The notes: generated by a model not told the origin, from the sequence alone. Shown: positions 10,035 through 19,085, counted from the first letter of the stretch. The stretch: 64,000 nt of DNA from Lysinibacillus sp. KCTC 33748 (GCF_002237755.1 NZ_MWSJ01000016.1:38334-102333), one strand, 5' to 3'. Translations and numbers: made by a program.

Positions 10035-10108
10035 TCTTCATTCAGTGGGTGTCCAAACATCTACTGAAATAGAGGAACTCGCTATGTCCTGTGGCAAATT
10101 TCTGTGGG

Positions 10109-10279
10109 ACAGCAACAAGGTTTTATCTGTGCGAAAGTGAAGTGGCAGCAACAACAAGGTTTTATTTGTGCGAAAGCGAGCGGCAGCAACAACAAGGATT
10201 TATCTGTGCGAAAGCGAAGCGACAGCAACAACAAGGTTTTATCTGTGCGAAAGCGAAGCGACAGCAACAACAATAACAA
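10109..10279 (-). repeat. Tandem array of the 39-bp unit from the dispersed element
   Basis: CAGCAACAA units start at 10110, 10146, 10184, 10223 and 10262, giving periods of 36, 38, 39 and 39 bp. Each contains GTGCGAAAGCGAAGC, the reverse complement of the core inside copies A and B. The array sits between prkA and yhbH. Short reading frames across it are repeat artefacts. Confidence 0.8.
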
Positions 10280-10301
10280 CAATTACGCCAAGGCGAAATT
10301 G
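10280..10301. repeat. Diverged copy of a 22-bp interrupted palindrome
   Basis: CAATTACGCC followed by AAGGCGAAATTG. It is related to the two identical copies at 42891 and 48857, and is followed here by GATCTTCATTCA, a string seen near other repeats. Confidence 0.5.
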
Positions 10302-10390
10302 ATCTTCATTCACTTAGTTTTTGCCATAAGTGAAGTAACCACGAAGTGTAATTGATTTTTCTAAAAAAGTTCAAGAAAGTGAATCACTAG

Positions 10391-10399
10391 CATAGTATA
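10391..10399 (+). promoter_or_regulatory. Candidate mother-cell sigma -10 element for yhbH
   Basis: CATAGTATA fits the sigma-K -10 pattern CATANNNTA and resembles the prkA element, at a similar distance (about 36 nt) from the start codon. No strong -35 is seen. Inference. Confidence 0.35.
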
Positions 10400-10434
10400 G
10401 AAAAAACGAATTTGATAGATGGGTGAGGATAAAA

Positions 10435-11592
10435 ATGACTGAAAACGAAAATAAACGTTTTGCCATTTCTCAGGAAAATTGGTCCCTCCATCGTAAAGGG
10501 CACCAGGACCAGCAACGGCATATGGAAAAAGTAAAAGATGCTATTAAAAATAATTTACCTGATTTAGTTAGTGAAGAAAGTATTGTCATGTCCAATGGTC
10601 GCGAGGTTATAAAAATCCCTATACGTTCACTTGATGAATATAAAATTCGATATAACTATGATAACTCCAAGCATGTTGGGCAAGGGCAAGGAGACAGTAA
10701 TGTAGGTGATGTGGTTGCGCGTGATGCAAGCAAAGGCAATCAGGCTAATGGTAAAGGAAAAGAAGCTGGTGACAAGCCAGGCCATGATTATTATGAAGCT
10801 GAAGTAAGCATTGAAGAGGTTCAAAATGTATTATTTAACGAGCTTGAACTACCAAACCTGCAGCAAAAAGAAAAAGCGGATATTAAAACGGAAAAAATCG
10901 AATTTAACGATATTAGGAAAAAAGGTTTAATGGGAAATGTCGATAAAAAGCGCACCATCCTTAATGCGCTAAAGCGTAATGCGATGAAAGGAAAACCAGA
11001 AATTACGCCGATTCATAATGATGATCTACGTTTTAAAACGTGGGATGAAGTGGAAAAACCTGAATCAAAGGCAGTAGTTCTTGCCATGATGGATACAAGT
11101 GGCTCGATGGGTTCTTTCGAAAAATATTGTGCTAGGAGCTTCTTCTTTTGGATGACAAAATTTTTGCGCTCCAAGTATGAAACCGTGGAAATTGAGTTTA
11201 TTGCGCATCATACAGAGGCAAAAGTAGTGACAGAAGAAGAATTTTTCACGAAGGGAGAAAGTGGAGGGACGATTTGTTCATCTGCCTATATAAAGGCATT
11301 GGAGCTAATTCGGGAAAAGTATAATCCTTCTCGCTACAATATTTATCCAGTACATTTTTCAGATGGTGAAAATATATCAATGGATAATGAAAAGTGCTTG
11401 AAGCTAGTGGGAGAGTTGATGGAAGTATCGAGCATGTTTGGATATGGGGAAGTCAATCAGCATAACCGCTTCTCTACACTTATGTACACCTATAAAAAAG
11501 TAGATGATCCTAAGTTTAGGTATCATATTTTAAGAAAAAAAGGCGATGTATACGATGCCTTAAAGAGCTTTTTCAAAAAAAATGAATCATAA
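10435..11592 (+). CDS. yhbH: YhbH/YeaH family sporulation protein with vWA domain
   Basis: A 385-residue UPF0229 protein. The N-terminal half is charged and includes a glycine-rich, low-complexity stretch (about 85-120). A von Willebrand A domain from about 210 carries the metal-binding DTSGS motif (about 220-224). In this family it partners with the PrkA/YeaG kinase and the SpoVR/YcgB protein, and the three genes are collinear here. The ATG at 10435 is preceded by GTGAGG with 6-nt spacing; an upstream GTG at 10423 overlaps that site. The exact biochemical role is not known. Confidence 0.9.
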   Translation: MTENENKRFAISQENWSLHRKGHQDQQRHMEKVKDAIKNNLPDLVSEESIVMSNGREVIKIPIRSLDEYKIRYNYDNSKHVGQGQGDSNVGDVVARDASKGNQANGKGKEAGDKPGHDYYEAEVSIEEVQNVLFNELELPNLQQKEKADIKTEKIEFNDIRKKGLMGNVDKKRTILNALKRNAMKGKPEITPIHNDDLRFKTWDEVEKPESKAVVLAMMDTSGSMGSFEKYCARSFFFWMTKFLRSKYETVEIEFIAHHTEAKVVTEEEFFTKGESGGTICSSAYIKALELIREKYNPSRYNIYPVHFSDGENISMDNEKCLKLVGELMEVSSMFGYGEVNQHNRFSTLMYTYKKVDDPKFRYHILRKKGDVYDALKSFFKKNES

Positions 11593-11619
11593 ACCATGTT
11601 CAAAGGAGGGGACTAAAAA

Positions 11620-13023
11620 GTGGAGATGAAAGAGCTTGAACGAGCGATTGATGAAATTACAGAAATTGCCTCAAGCTTTGGCTTAGATTTCTTTCCGATG
11701 CGTTATGAAATTTGTCCGGCAGATATTATTTATACATTTGGCGCATATGGTATGCCTACTCGATTTTCACATTGGAGCTTCGGTAAACAATTTCATAAAA
11801 TGAAGCTTCAATATGATTTAGGGCTAAGTCAAATCTATGAGCTAGTGATTAACTCAAACCCATGTTATGCATTTTTACTTGATACAAATACGTTAACACA
11901 AAATAAATTAATTATTGCGCATGTATTGGCGCACTGCGATTTCTTTAAGAATAATGTACGCTTCTCCAATACTAGAAGAGATATGGTGGAGAGCATGACG
12001 GCAACAGCTGAAAGGATAGCTGGTTATGAAAGAGAATATGGAAAGGATGAAGTCGAGCAGTTTTTAGATGCGATTTTAGCGATTCAGGAGCATATCGACC
12101 CATCCCTTTTACGACCAAAATTGGCTTGGAATACGGAGGATGAATTTGAAGAGGAGATTTCTCAATCAAAATCGCCGTATGATGATCTATGGAAGTTAGA
12201 TGAAAAGGAAAAAGAGTATAAATCGATCAGGCGAAAAATAAAGCACTTCCCCCCAAAACCAGAAAAAGATTTATTGCTATTTTTAGAGGAGCACAGTCGA
12301 GAGCTCGAGGACTGGCAGCGAGATATATTAACGATGATGCGTGAGGAAATGCTTTATTTTTGGCCACAATTAGAGACAAAAATTATGAATGAGGGTTGGG
12401 CTTCTTTTTGGCATCAACGTATTATGCGTGAGCTCAAGCTAACAACAGCTGAAACGATTGAGTATGCGAAATTAAATGCAGGTGTTGTGCAGCCTTCAAA
12501 AACGACGATTAATCCTTATTACCTTGGTGTGAAAATTTTCGAGGATATTGAAAACCGTTATAATCATCCGACAGAAGAGATGAGAAAGCTAGGCGTTCAA
12601 CCTAACTCAGGTCGAGAGAAAATGTTTGAGGTAAGAGAGATAGAGTCGGACATATCCTTTATACGCAACTATTTAACGAAGGATCTAGCTAAGCGAGAGG
12701 ATCTTTATTTGTTCCAGAAAAAGGGGAATGAATACCGTATTACAGATAAGGATCATGAAATGGTACGTGATCAGCTCGTATCGATGCGTGTAAACGGGGG
12801 ATTCCCGTATATCGTCGTTAAAAATGGCGATTACCTTCGCAATGGAGAGCTCTATTTATCGCATGGCTTTGAGGGAACGGAGCTCGATCCGCACTATTTA
12901 GAGAACGTTTTGCCCTATGTTTATCAGCTATGGGGTCGTCCTGTTCATTTAGAAACATATGTGGATGGAAAGCCAATGCTTTATTCATATGATGGGACAA
13001 AAAACTATAAACGTAATGTGTAA
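11620..13023 (+). CDS. spoVR: SpoVR family sporulation protein
   Basis: A 467-residue SpoVR/YcgB family protein, needed for proper cortex formation in B. subtilis, of unknown biochemistry. Family features include the conserved [13 protein letters not shown] segment (about 256-268) and the [14 protein letters not shown] region. The start is GTG with AAAGGAGGGG 8 nt upstream; the next ATG, two codons on, is spaced less well. It lies 27 bp after yhbH, so the two are probably cotranscribed, and it ends at a strong terminator. Confidence 0.93.
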   Translation: MEMKELERAIDEITEIASSFGLDFFPMRYEICPADIIYTFGAYGMPTRFSHWSFGKQFHKMKLQYDLGLSQIYELVINSNPCYAFLLDTNTLTQNKLIIAHVLAHCDFFKNNVRFSNTRRDMVESMTATAERIAGYEREYGKDEVEQFLDAILAIQEHIDPSLLRPKLAWNTEDEFEEEISQSKSPYDDLWKLDEKEKEYKSIRRKIKHFPPKPEKDLLLFLEEHSRELEDWQRDILTMMREEMLYFWPQLETKIMNEGWASFWHQRIMRELKLTTAETIEYAKLNAGVVQPSKTTINPYYLGVKIFEDIENRYNHPTEEMRKLGVQPNSGREKMFEVREIESDISFIRNYLTKDLAKREDLYLFQKKGNEYRITDKDHEMVRDQLVSMRVNGGFPYIVVKNGDYLRNGELYLSHGFEGTELDPHYLENVLPYVYQLWGRPVHLETYVDGKPMLYSYDGTKNYKRNV

Positions 13024-13026
13024 CAA

Positions 13027-13080
13027 AAAACTTCTATCTGTTGGTATAAAATATTCCAGCAGATAGAAGTTTTAATTTTT
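13027..13080 (+). terminator. Intrinsic terminator of yhbH-spoVR
   Basis: An 18-bp stem (13027-13044 with 13056-13073, one wobble) followed by TTTTAATTTTT. Confidence 0.85.
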
Positions 13081-13106
13081 GAAAGTCTTACATAAAGGTT
13101 CATTTC

Positions 13107-13311
13107 CATAATGTAGGGTTGATTTCCGTTCCTACTGGGCGCTTTGTTGCTGACGCTTCGCTTTCGCACAGTTAAAACATTTGTTGTTGCTGTCGCTACG
13201 CTTTCGCTCAGCTTCCTGGAGGCGTTATCACAGAACGTGGTGGTTTTAGCCTTCGTTCCTCTACCGCTGATCCCCGAGGAGTCGCCCAGCCGTAACGAAG
13301 ATCAATTTATA
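13107..13311 (+). repeat. MITE-like dispersed repeat, full copy B
   Basis: Same architecture and orientation as 7556-7830: left end TAGGGTTGATTTCCGTTCC, about two internal GCTTCGCTTTCGC units, GGCGTTATC, GCCTTCGTTCCTCTA, and the right end GTCGCCCAGCCGTAACGAAG. It is about 70 bp shorter than copy A, mainly from fewer internal units. Confidence 0.75.
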
Positions 13312-13487
13312 ACATAGCGTACTTTCAATATATTTTATCCAGAACTTTGGTGATGAGCCCATAAGTTTTATTCGTTTTTATATTCATCTAACAATGGAGA
13401 GGATTCATCTTCACTACTTTCACTATGTTTCGAAGATGAATGGATATCGCTGTTGATTACTAAGCTGTCCTTTACTTTTATTCTTTG

Positions 13488-13760
13488 TTATCCCCAAGTT
13501 TCATCATTATCGTCACCAGCGATTTCACTTCTGCCGTCTCCATCAGCCAATTGTGAGTTTACATTTCTAGTACTACCGTTTTTGGCGTTTTGGTCGCCTT
13601 GGTTGGCGTTAGTACCTACATCATTATTTATTTGTCCTCTACCTTCAGCCTTTTGTTTAACATGGTTATCTGTATTGCCAATATTAATAGTAAGATGGAT
13701 GGTAATATTATTTTTAGCTGGCTCCTTTGAACGTTCATTATCAAATTTATCGTCAGACAT
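13488..13760 (-). CDS. Small Asn/Gly/Asp-rich hydrophilic protein, unknown
   Basis: A 90-residue protein starting at an ATG preceded by AAGGAGGTG at ideal spacing, which strongly supports translation. The start at 13760 is chosen over an upstream in-frame codon that overlaps this site. The sequence is low-complexity, rich in N, G, D, K and Q, with one short beta-like stretch (NITIHLTINIG, about 18-28) and no Cys. It has no signal peptide or membrane segment. Composition recalls spore-coat or spore-associated small proteins, but no family is recognised. Confidence 0.7.
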   Translation of the reverse strand: MSDDKFDNERSKEPAKNNITIHLTINIGNTDNHVKQKAEGRGQINNDVGTNANQGDQNAKNGSTRNVNSQLADGDGRSEIAGDDNDETWG

Positions 13761-13945
13761 AGTTTTCACCTCCTTATTTTCAGCATTAATACTAAGTTAT
13801 TAATCTTTCTCAAGTTTACTTGTTCATGTAGCCCTAAGTTGATAAATAATGTGAGGGATGGAGACTGAAAAACTGTTCCTTATCGTAAAATTTGTTAAAA
13901 TGAATAGGATTTGAATATAAGAAGAACTGGAACGGTGAATCAACG

Positions 13946-14821
13946 TTGAGAACATTTAAAAAGGTTTATATAGAAATAACGAGTGTCTGCAATTTAGCAT
14001 GTAGCTTTTGTCCTCCAACTGCTCGTGCAAAGGGACTTATTAAAGTAGAACAATTTAATAAAATATTGGATGAAATACGTCCTCATACGAAATATATTTA
14101 TTTGCATGTAAAAGGAGAGCCTCTTTTACACCCGCGTATTGATCAGTTGCTTGACGCAGCACATGAGAAAGGTTTTAAAGTTAATATTACAACGAACGGT
14201 ACACTGATTAAAAAGAATCGTGAAAAGATATTAGGGAAACCAGCTTTACGCCAAATCAATTTTTCATTGCATAGTTTCGACGGTCATGAGGGGTCGGAAA
14301 ATCGTGAGAAATACTTAGGGGATATATTAGACTTTGTGCGTGATTCAAAAGATTATAATACGATTATTTCATATCGTTTATGGAATTTACAAAAGGATCA
14401 TATGACAGATATCGCGGCACGAAGAAATCGTGAAACACTCGAAATTCTAGAAAATGAATATAATCTGGATTATCGCATCGAAGAAAAAGTACAGCCTGGT
14501 AAAGGTGTAAAGATTGCTAATAATATTTATTTAAATCAGGATCATGAATTCAAGTGGCCAAGTTTATTGGAGCCTGAGGATGAAGGAAAAGGCTTTTGCC
14601 ATGCACTTAGAAGCCAAGCCGCTATTTTAGTGGATGGTACAGTAGTGCCATGCTGTCTTGACGGTGAGGGCGTCATTAATTTGGGGAATGTGAACGAGAA
14701 ATCCTTCACAGACATTGTTCAAGGTGAACGTGCGAATAATATTGTCGATGGATTTTCACGTAGGGAAGCAGTCGAAGAGCTATGTAGAAAATGCGGCTAT
14801 CGTCAAAAATTTGGAATGTAA
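13946..14821 (+). CDS. Radical SAM protein with SPASM-like C-terminus
   Basis: A 291-residue radical S-adenosylmethionine enzyme. The [4Fe-4S] motif CX3CX2C is C15-C19-C22 (CNLACSFC), and GEPLLHP and ITTNGT match the usual SAM-binding strands. The C-terminal part (about 220-291) has CC near VPCCLDGEG and CRKCGY, typical of SPASM-type auxiliary clusters. The substrate is unknown; no precursor peptide is obvious nearby, although the Asn-rich 90-residue protein lies next to it, divergently. The start is probably TTG at 13946, with a weak GGTGA site. Confidence 0.8.
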   Translation: MRTFKKVYIEITSVCNLACSFCPPTARAKGLIKVEQFNKILDEIRPHTKYIYLHVKGEPLLHPRIDQLLDAAHEKGFKVNITTNGTLIKKNREKILGKPALRQINFSLHSFDGHEGSENREKYLGDILDFVRDSKDYNTIISYRLWNLQKDHMTDIAARRNRETLEILENEYNLDYRIEEKVQPGKGVKIANNIYLNQDHEFKWPSLLEPEDEGKGFCHALRSQAAILVDGTVVPCCLDGEGVINLGNVNEKSFTDIVQGERANNIVDGFSRREAVEELCRKCGYRQKFGM

Positions 14822-14828
14822 TAAACAG

Positions 14829-14860
14829 ATCCATTTGGTTTTAAACTAAATGGATTTTTT
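14829..14860 (+). terminator. Intrinsic terminator
   Basis: Stem ATCCATTTGG (14829-14838) with CTAAATGGAT (14846-14855), followed by T5. Confidence 0.75.
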
Positions 14861-15016
14861 GTATAGGGGGATTTTACTCTATTCAAGCAAATAGAGAAGT
14901 CCACATTAAAAATAGGGCACTTGTTCATACGTATGCGATTTATTAAATGTGAGCGAAGCGGGTCAACCAAAGCCCTACACATTAAGTAGAACTTTAGAAA
15001 AAAATTGTAGCTCGCT

Positions 15017-15054
15017 AAAATAGCTCCAACGTTATTGATTATTGGAGCTATTTT
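15017..15054 (-). terminator. Terminator overlapping the end of the XRE regulator gene
   Basis: A perfect 13-bp stem AAAATAGCTCCAA (15017-15029) with TTGGAGCTATTTT (15042-15054). One arm encodes the last codons of the minus-strand regulator gene. Confidence 0.7.
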
Positions 15055-15421
15055 TCTTTGATTGTGAATCAATAGTATTTAAAAAATCATTCGTAATACG
15101 TACTACGTATTTCACCTCGTCTAAATTGCGCTCCCTTAATAATGATCGATGTATGTCGAGCATAATGTTCTTTTCTTCAATATCAGTGACACCAGATAAT
15201 TTTTGAAAATTAAAAAGCTCCTCAGGTGCAATATCTAATGCTTTCATCAGCGTTTCTAAAGTGCTTAATGTGATATTAGATTGCCCATGTTCAATGTTTG
15301 AGATTCGTCCTTTACTAAAACCTAGTTTCCCTGTTTTTTCTGCTACTTCTTCCTGACTAAGCCCCTTTGAAACTCTAATAATACGGAGTTGTTCGCCTAC
15401 TAGCTTTAAAAAGTCTGACAT
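15032..15421 (-). CDS. XRE-family transcriptional regulator
   Basis: A 129-residue DNA-binding protein with an N-terminal helix-turn-helix of the Cro/CI type (about 5-66: LRIIRVSKGLSQEEVAE, then GRISNIEHGQ) and a helical C-terminal extension of about 60 residues. The minus-strand ATG at 15421 has AGAGGTG 6 nt upstream; an in-frame GTG further upstream overlaps that site. It is divergent from the half HsdS gene, with a TATACCA-N6-TGGTATA palindrome between them that is probably its operator, so it likely represses both directions. Confidence 0.85.
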   Translation of the reverse strand: MSDFLKLVGEQLRIIRVSKGLSQEEVAEKTGKLGFSKGRISNIEHGQSNITLSTLETLMKALDIAPEELFNFQKLSGVTDIEEKNIMLDIHRSLLRERNLDEVKYVVRITNDFLNTIDSQSKKNSSNNQ

Positions 15422-15468
15422 ATGATTCACCTCTATGTAAAAAGCTAGTGAAAAACATTAAAAATGCC

Positions 15469-15488
15469 TATACCATTATAGTGGTATA
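15469..15488. promoter_or_regulatory. Probable operator with overlapping divergent -10 elements
   Basis: A perfect inverted repeat with 7-bp arms, TATACCA and TGGTATA, and a 6-bp spacer. TATAAT hexamers are present on both strands across it (plus 15485-15490, minus 15475-15480), so a bound dimer would block both promoters. A related half-site, ATGGTACAAT, follows near 15511. Confidence 0.65.
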
Positions 15489-15633
15489 ATAGACAAAATG
15501 TTATAGTAAAATGGTACAATAATTAGTAGGGGTTTTTATTATGAGAAAAGACTTGTGTAAAACAGTGTGGTTGATTCTTCAGTAGCTTGTTTTAGAGTAT
15601 ACCTAATTAAGTGGAGGATTGGAGGATTCAGGC

Positions 15634-16269
15634 ATGGTAAAGTGTTATCGATTAGATGAGGTTGCTACAATAGAAGAGGGAAAAATAATACCGAGCAAAA
15701 AGTATTTTACAAACATCGGTGTACCTCTCATTACAGCAGATAATTTAAAAAAGTTAATGCTAGACGGTGATATTGAGCAATTACCAAAAGTTAATATTAC
15801 CTTTGGAAAACATTGTAAATGTGTACCGGTACCAGCTAAAACCATCATTCTTACTAAAGCTAATTTGAAGGACACCAATAAATATATATATCAGAGTGAA
15901 ACTGAACTATGTATCGCAAGTGAGATCGTTGCTATTATTCCAAATGAAACAATTGTTTTAAGCGATTATTTATTACATTTTCTTAGATGGTATAAAATGA
16001 ATAAAGAATGGCAGCATTTGTACCATATACCGATTAATCTTCCGATGATAGATATCCAAAATAAAATAGTGCAAACTTTAAATACGATTCAGCTTTTATT
16101 AAAAAGTAAAGAGCCGTTGTTGACAGCAGTAGAGGGGCTACCGCAGCATTTTGACAATGTTTCGGTGCAAGTTGAACATCATTCAAAAAGTTTACATTAT
16201 GGGTTTCAACAGGCTCAGTATCTTTACAATCATATGTTATATAAAATTTTTAAGGGTGAGCATAAATAA
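15634..16269 (+). CDS. Orphan half-size type I restriction specificity (HsdS-like) protein
   Basis: A 211-residue protein with one target-recognition-like domain followed by the HsdS conserved helical region. IPINLPMIDIQNKIVQTL matches the usual IPLPPLxEQxxIV motif, and GFQQAQYLYNHMLYKI resembles the C-terminal RKxQYEYYRxxLL motif. Full HsdS subunits have two such halves and about 400 residues, so this is a half subunit that could dimerise. No hsdM or hsdR is in the window. The ATG at 15634 has GGAGG 8 nt upstream. It is controlled by the divergent XRE protein. Its role as DNA-binding or specificity factor is inferred. Confidence 0.75.
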   Translation: MVKCYRLDEVATIEEGKIIPSKKYFTNIGVPLITADNLKKLMLDGDIEQLPKVNITFGKHCKCVPVPAKTIILTKANLKDTNKYIYQSETELCIASEIVAIIPNETIVLSDYLLHFLRWYKMNKEWQHLYHIPINLPMIDIQNKIVQTLNTIQLLLKSKEPLLTAVEGLPQHFDNVSVQVEHHSKSLHYGFQQAQYLYNHMLYKIFKGEHK

Positions 16270-16296
16270 ATTCATCACAGCCTCAATTTACGGGAT

Positions 16297-16340
16297 AAAA
16301 ATGTCGGTGTTTGGGCTTGTGCCTTTACACCGACATTTTT
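16297..16340. terminator. Bidirectional intrinsic terminator
   Basis: Perfect 14-bp arms AAAAATGTCGGTGT (16297-16310) and ACACCGACATTTTT (16327-16340) lie between the convergent half-hsdS and RNase J genes. Confidence 0.85.
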
Positions 16341-18012
16341 AAATTTCAATGATTATTGGTAAAATCATTGGTTTTCTTTTTGTTTGCGAAAATAGATACT
16401 GACCGACAGCTCTTTTGATTTCTCTTTTTAAAACATGTATTTGCTGCTTATTTTCTTCTTGAAGCTCATTTACCGTTTCTTTCACGAGAATATTTACTTT
16501 CGTTAAAAGCGCCTCAAAGTCTTTAGCATAAACAAAGCCTCGTGAAATTGTATCTGGTTCTGAAATAAAGGCACCATCTACTTTATTAAGTGTGATCACG
16601 ATGACAAGCATACCGTCTTCAGAAAGCTGTTTACGATCGCGTAAAACTATTCCTTCGACTTCACCGATACCGATTCCGTCGACATACGTATCCCCTGAAG
16701 GAATTTTACGTGTTTGTCTAGCCATGGAATTTTCAATATCAACAACATCCCCGTTTTTCATAATAAACGTATGTCCTCTTTTGACACCAACGGACTCAGC
16801 TAGTAAACGATGCTGATGTAACATACGGAATTCACCATGAATCGGAATGAAAAATTTAGGTTTCATTAGTGTCAGCATCAGTTTTAAATCTTCCTGATGA
16901 CCATGACCAGAAACGTGCATACCTGTATGACTAGAGGAACCATAAATAACTTTCGCACCTAGCTGGAATAAATTATCAACGATCCGTGATACACCTTTCT
17001 CATTCCCTGGAATAGGGGATGAAGCTAAAATAACTGTGTCCTCAGGTAAAATTTTCACTTCGCGATGATTGCCGCTTGCTAAGCGAGAGAGTGCAGCTAA
17101 TGGCTCTCCCTGACTTCCCGTACATAGTACAACAATTTCTTCAGGGGGGAGATATTTCACTTCGCGTGCATCAATTAACAAATCCTCTGGAACGTCTAAA
17201 TAGCCTCGCTCAAGTGCGACATCTACAACATTCACCATACTACGGCCAAGTAATGCAAGCTTTCTATTTGTAGCAATCGTTGCATTTACAATTTGCTGTA
17301 TGCGATTAACATTAGAGGCGAAAGTAGAGATCACAATTTTACGGTCGGCATGTAAAAAAGCATCTTCAATATGATTACCGACAAGCTTCTCGGAAGGAGT
17401 TAGACCAGGTCGTTCTGCATTTGTACTTTCAGAAATAAGTAATAGTACACCTTCTGATCCAATCTCGGACATCTTATGAATATCTGCAAACTGATCATTG
17501 ACAGGTGTTAAATCAAATTTAAAATCGCCAGTGTGTACAACATTTCCTTCAGGTGTATTCATAACGATACCTAAGCAATCAGGTATACTATGGTTTGTTC
17601 TAAAGAAACTAACATCAACTTGTCCGAAATTTAAAGATGAATCGGAATTAATTTCAATTAATTCTGACTCTCTTAAAAGCTTATGCTCTTTCAGCTTTAG
17701 TTGGATTAACCCAAGCGTAAAGCGTGTAGCATAAATAGGGACATTTATTTTTTTAAGCAGATAAGGGATACCGCCAATATGATCCTCGTGACCATGTGTC
17801 ACAATTAATGCTTTAATTTTCTCTTTATTTTCCTGTAAGTACGTAATGTCAGGAATGATTAAATCGATGCCTAATAAGCTTTCGTCTGGAAATTTAGCGC
17901 CACAGTCGATAATTAAAATATCATTCCCAACCTGTACTACATACATATTTTTACCAATCTCATTAATGCCACCTAAGGCGAAAATTGATACTGTATTGTT
18001 TTTTGTGGACAA
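16339..18012 (-). CDS. Ribonuclease J family metallo-beta-lactamase RNase
   Basis: A 557-residue RNase J, an endo- and 5'-exoribonuclease of RNA processing and decay. The metal site motif HGHEDH is at 73-78; HTGDFKFD, GSQGEP and the HVSGHG and PIHGE segments complete the MBL/beta-CASP fold, and the C-terminus KRKPMILPII matches the family. Residues are mixed between J1 (HGHEDHIGG) and J2 (STNAERPG-like). Neither the rpoY neighbour usual for rnjA nor the dap neighbours usual for rnjB is here, so a third paralogue is possible. The start is TTG with TAGGAGGAG upstream. Confidence 0.9.
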   Translation of the reverse strand: MSTKNNTVSIFALGGINEIGKNMYVVQVGNDILIIDCGAKFPDESLLGIDLIIPDITYLQENKEKIKALIVTHGHEDHIGGIPYLLKKINVPIYATRFTLGLIQLKLKEHKLLRESELIEINSDSSLNFGQVDVSFFRTNHSIPDCLGIVMNTPEGNVVHTGDFKFDLTPVNDQFADIHKMSEIGSEGVLLLISESTNAERPGLTPSEKLVGNHIEDAFLHADRKIVISTFASNVNRIQQIVNATIATNRKLALLGRSMVNVVDVALERGYLDVPEDLLIDAREVKYLPPEEIVVLCTGSQGEPLAALSRLASGNHREVKILPEDTVILASSPIPGNEKGVSRIVDNLFQLGAKVIYGSSSHTGMHVSGHGHQEDLKLMLTLMKPKFFIPIHGEFRMLHQHRLLAESVGVKRGHTFIMKNGDVVDIENSMARQTRKIPSGDTYVDGIGIGEVEGIVLRDRKQLSEDGMLVIVITLNKVDGAFISEPDTISRGFVYAKDFEALLTKVNILVKETVNELQEENKQQIHVLKREIKRAVGQYLFSQTKRKPMILPIIIEI

Positions 18013-18182
18013 GTATATCTCCTCCTAATTTTCAAGTGTTTTGGATGTCATTGGATTTATTTCGCATTATGTAGTATAGCTTGAAGCGTTTCATCCTATA
18101 CGAAAAGAACATTTGGCAATAATATTAGGTTTTCAAGAAGAATAGAATAGAGGAACGTAGAGCATAAAGGGGATGTGACTGG

Positions 18183-18947
18183 TTGTCGAATTACTTACAG
18201 CATGCGATGTTTGAACATAGGTTTTGGCTAAGAATATTAAAAGACCATTCTCAATTTATTCATGATTCATTGTATCCATCGGAAACAGAGGATATAAAAA
18301 GAGCAAGTTCATTTATTCATCAATTTTCTCAGCTTCTTACCTATGTGAATTCAATTGATGCCAATAATGCGGCTTCTTTTTCACTTACTGTCGATGAAGC
18401 TGTAACGCAATTAAAGCAATTTAAATTTTATATCCTTCGAAAGCAATTATCGGGAAATATTAATATCCATTTATCACCTTCCTTTATTAATCACATGGTG
18501 AATGAACTAGAGGAATATCAAAATGTACTTAGCTATCTGAAGAAAGGGGAAGTCCCGCCAATCTTTCATGAGCTACATCATCACTTACTCTGGCTTTTAG
18601 ATGCTTCAGGACATGCAGGTATTATTCATGACGATTTGGATGGCGTAGAAAGAAGATTGAGACAAAAAAGTACTACCTTTGCCCAACATTTTGAACAGTT
18701 TTATTTAAAAGCAGTGGAGCTTACAGGATATTTACGTTCAAATATAGACTCTTTCCCTGCATTAACTCGCTTTAATCAAGATGTAGATCTAGAAATGAAA
18801 TTATTCAAAACGTTTTTACGCGAGTTAGAGGAAATGGAGTTAAGTGCAGAAGTATTAGGAACGTTTACAGCTCTAATGGCGGATCATATGCTAAGAGAGG
18901 AGCAATACTATTTATCGAAGCTTGCACAATCTAGAGGTGAAGGTTAA
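18183..18947 (+). CDS. DUF2935 family protein, probable ferritin-like helical bundle
   Basis: A 254-residue, all-helical protein with two similar halves, each rich in His and Glu at helix positions (HAMFEHRFWLRILKDHS near the N-terminus, HMLREEQYYL near the C-terminus). This pattern suits the DUF2935 family, which is thought to adopt a metal-binding ferritin-like fold. The start is TTG at 18183 with GGGGATGTG upstream. The function is unknown. It is transcribed alone and ends at a terminator. Confidence 0.8.
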   Translation: MSNYLQHAMFEHRFWLRILKDHSQFIHDSLYPSETEDIKRASSFIHQFSQLLTYVNSIDANNAASFSLTVDEAVTQLKQFKFYILRKQLSGNINIHLSPSFINHMVNELEEYQNVLSYLKKGEVPPIFHELHHHLLWLLDASGHAGIIHDDLDGVERRLRQKSTTFAQHFEQFYLKAVELTGYLRSNIDSFPALTRFNQDVDLEMKLFKTFLRELEEMELSAEVLGTFTALMADHMLREEQYYLSKLAQSRGEG

Positions 18948-18955
18948 AAGCGATG

Positions 18956-18988
18956 GCAATCTGAGGTTTGATTTCAGGTTGCTTTTTT
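18956..18988 (+). terminator. Intrinsic terminator
   Basis: GCAATCTGA (18956-18964) pairs with TCAGGTTGC (18974-18982) and is followed by T6. Confidence 0.75.
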
Positions 18989-18998
18989 ATTCCAATAA

Positions 18999-19085
18999 AT
19001 CAGCATAATGTACCGATGAATTTGGAAAACATTCCGATAAATCTACATAATGTTCCGATAAAACTAAAAAACATTCCGATAAAAT
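18999..19085. repeat. Four-unit array with 21-bp period
   Basis: CCGAT occurs at 19013, 19034, 19055 and 19076, exactly 21 bp apart, within units resembling ATGTTCCGATAAATCTA. It is non-coding and precedes the terminator of the convergent transpeptidase gene. Confidence 0.65.

Noticed and set aside
10082..10355. Several overlapping short ORFs on both strands with repeated peptide units (for example GFICAKAKRQQQQ)
   Set aside because: They are translations of the 39-bp tandem repeat in several frames, with no ribosome-binding site and frame changes between units.
13453..13803. 116-residue plus-strand ORF
   Set aside because: Antisense shadow of the Asn-rich 90-residue gene, which has an ideal ribosome-binding site on the other strand.
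15541..15585. 14-codon frame (MRKDLCKTVWLIL...) with a weak AGGGG site ahead of the half-hsdS gene
   Set aside because: It could be a leader peptide, but length and RBS are too weak to support it and no attenuator hairpin follows.
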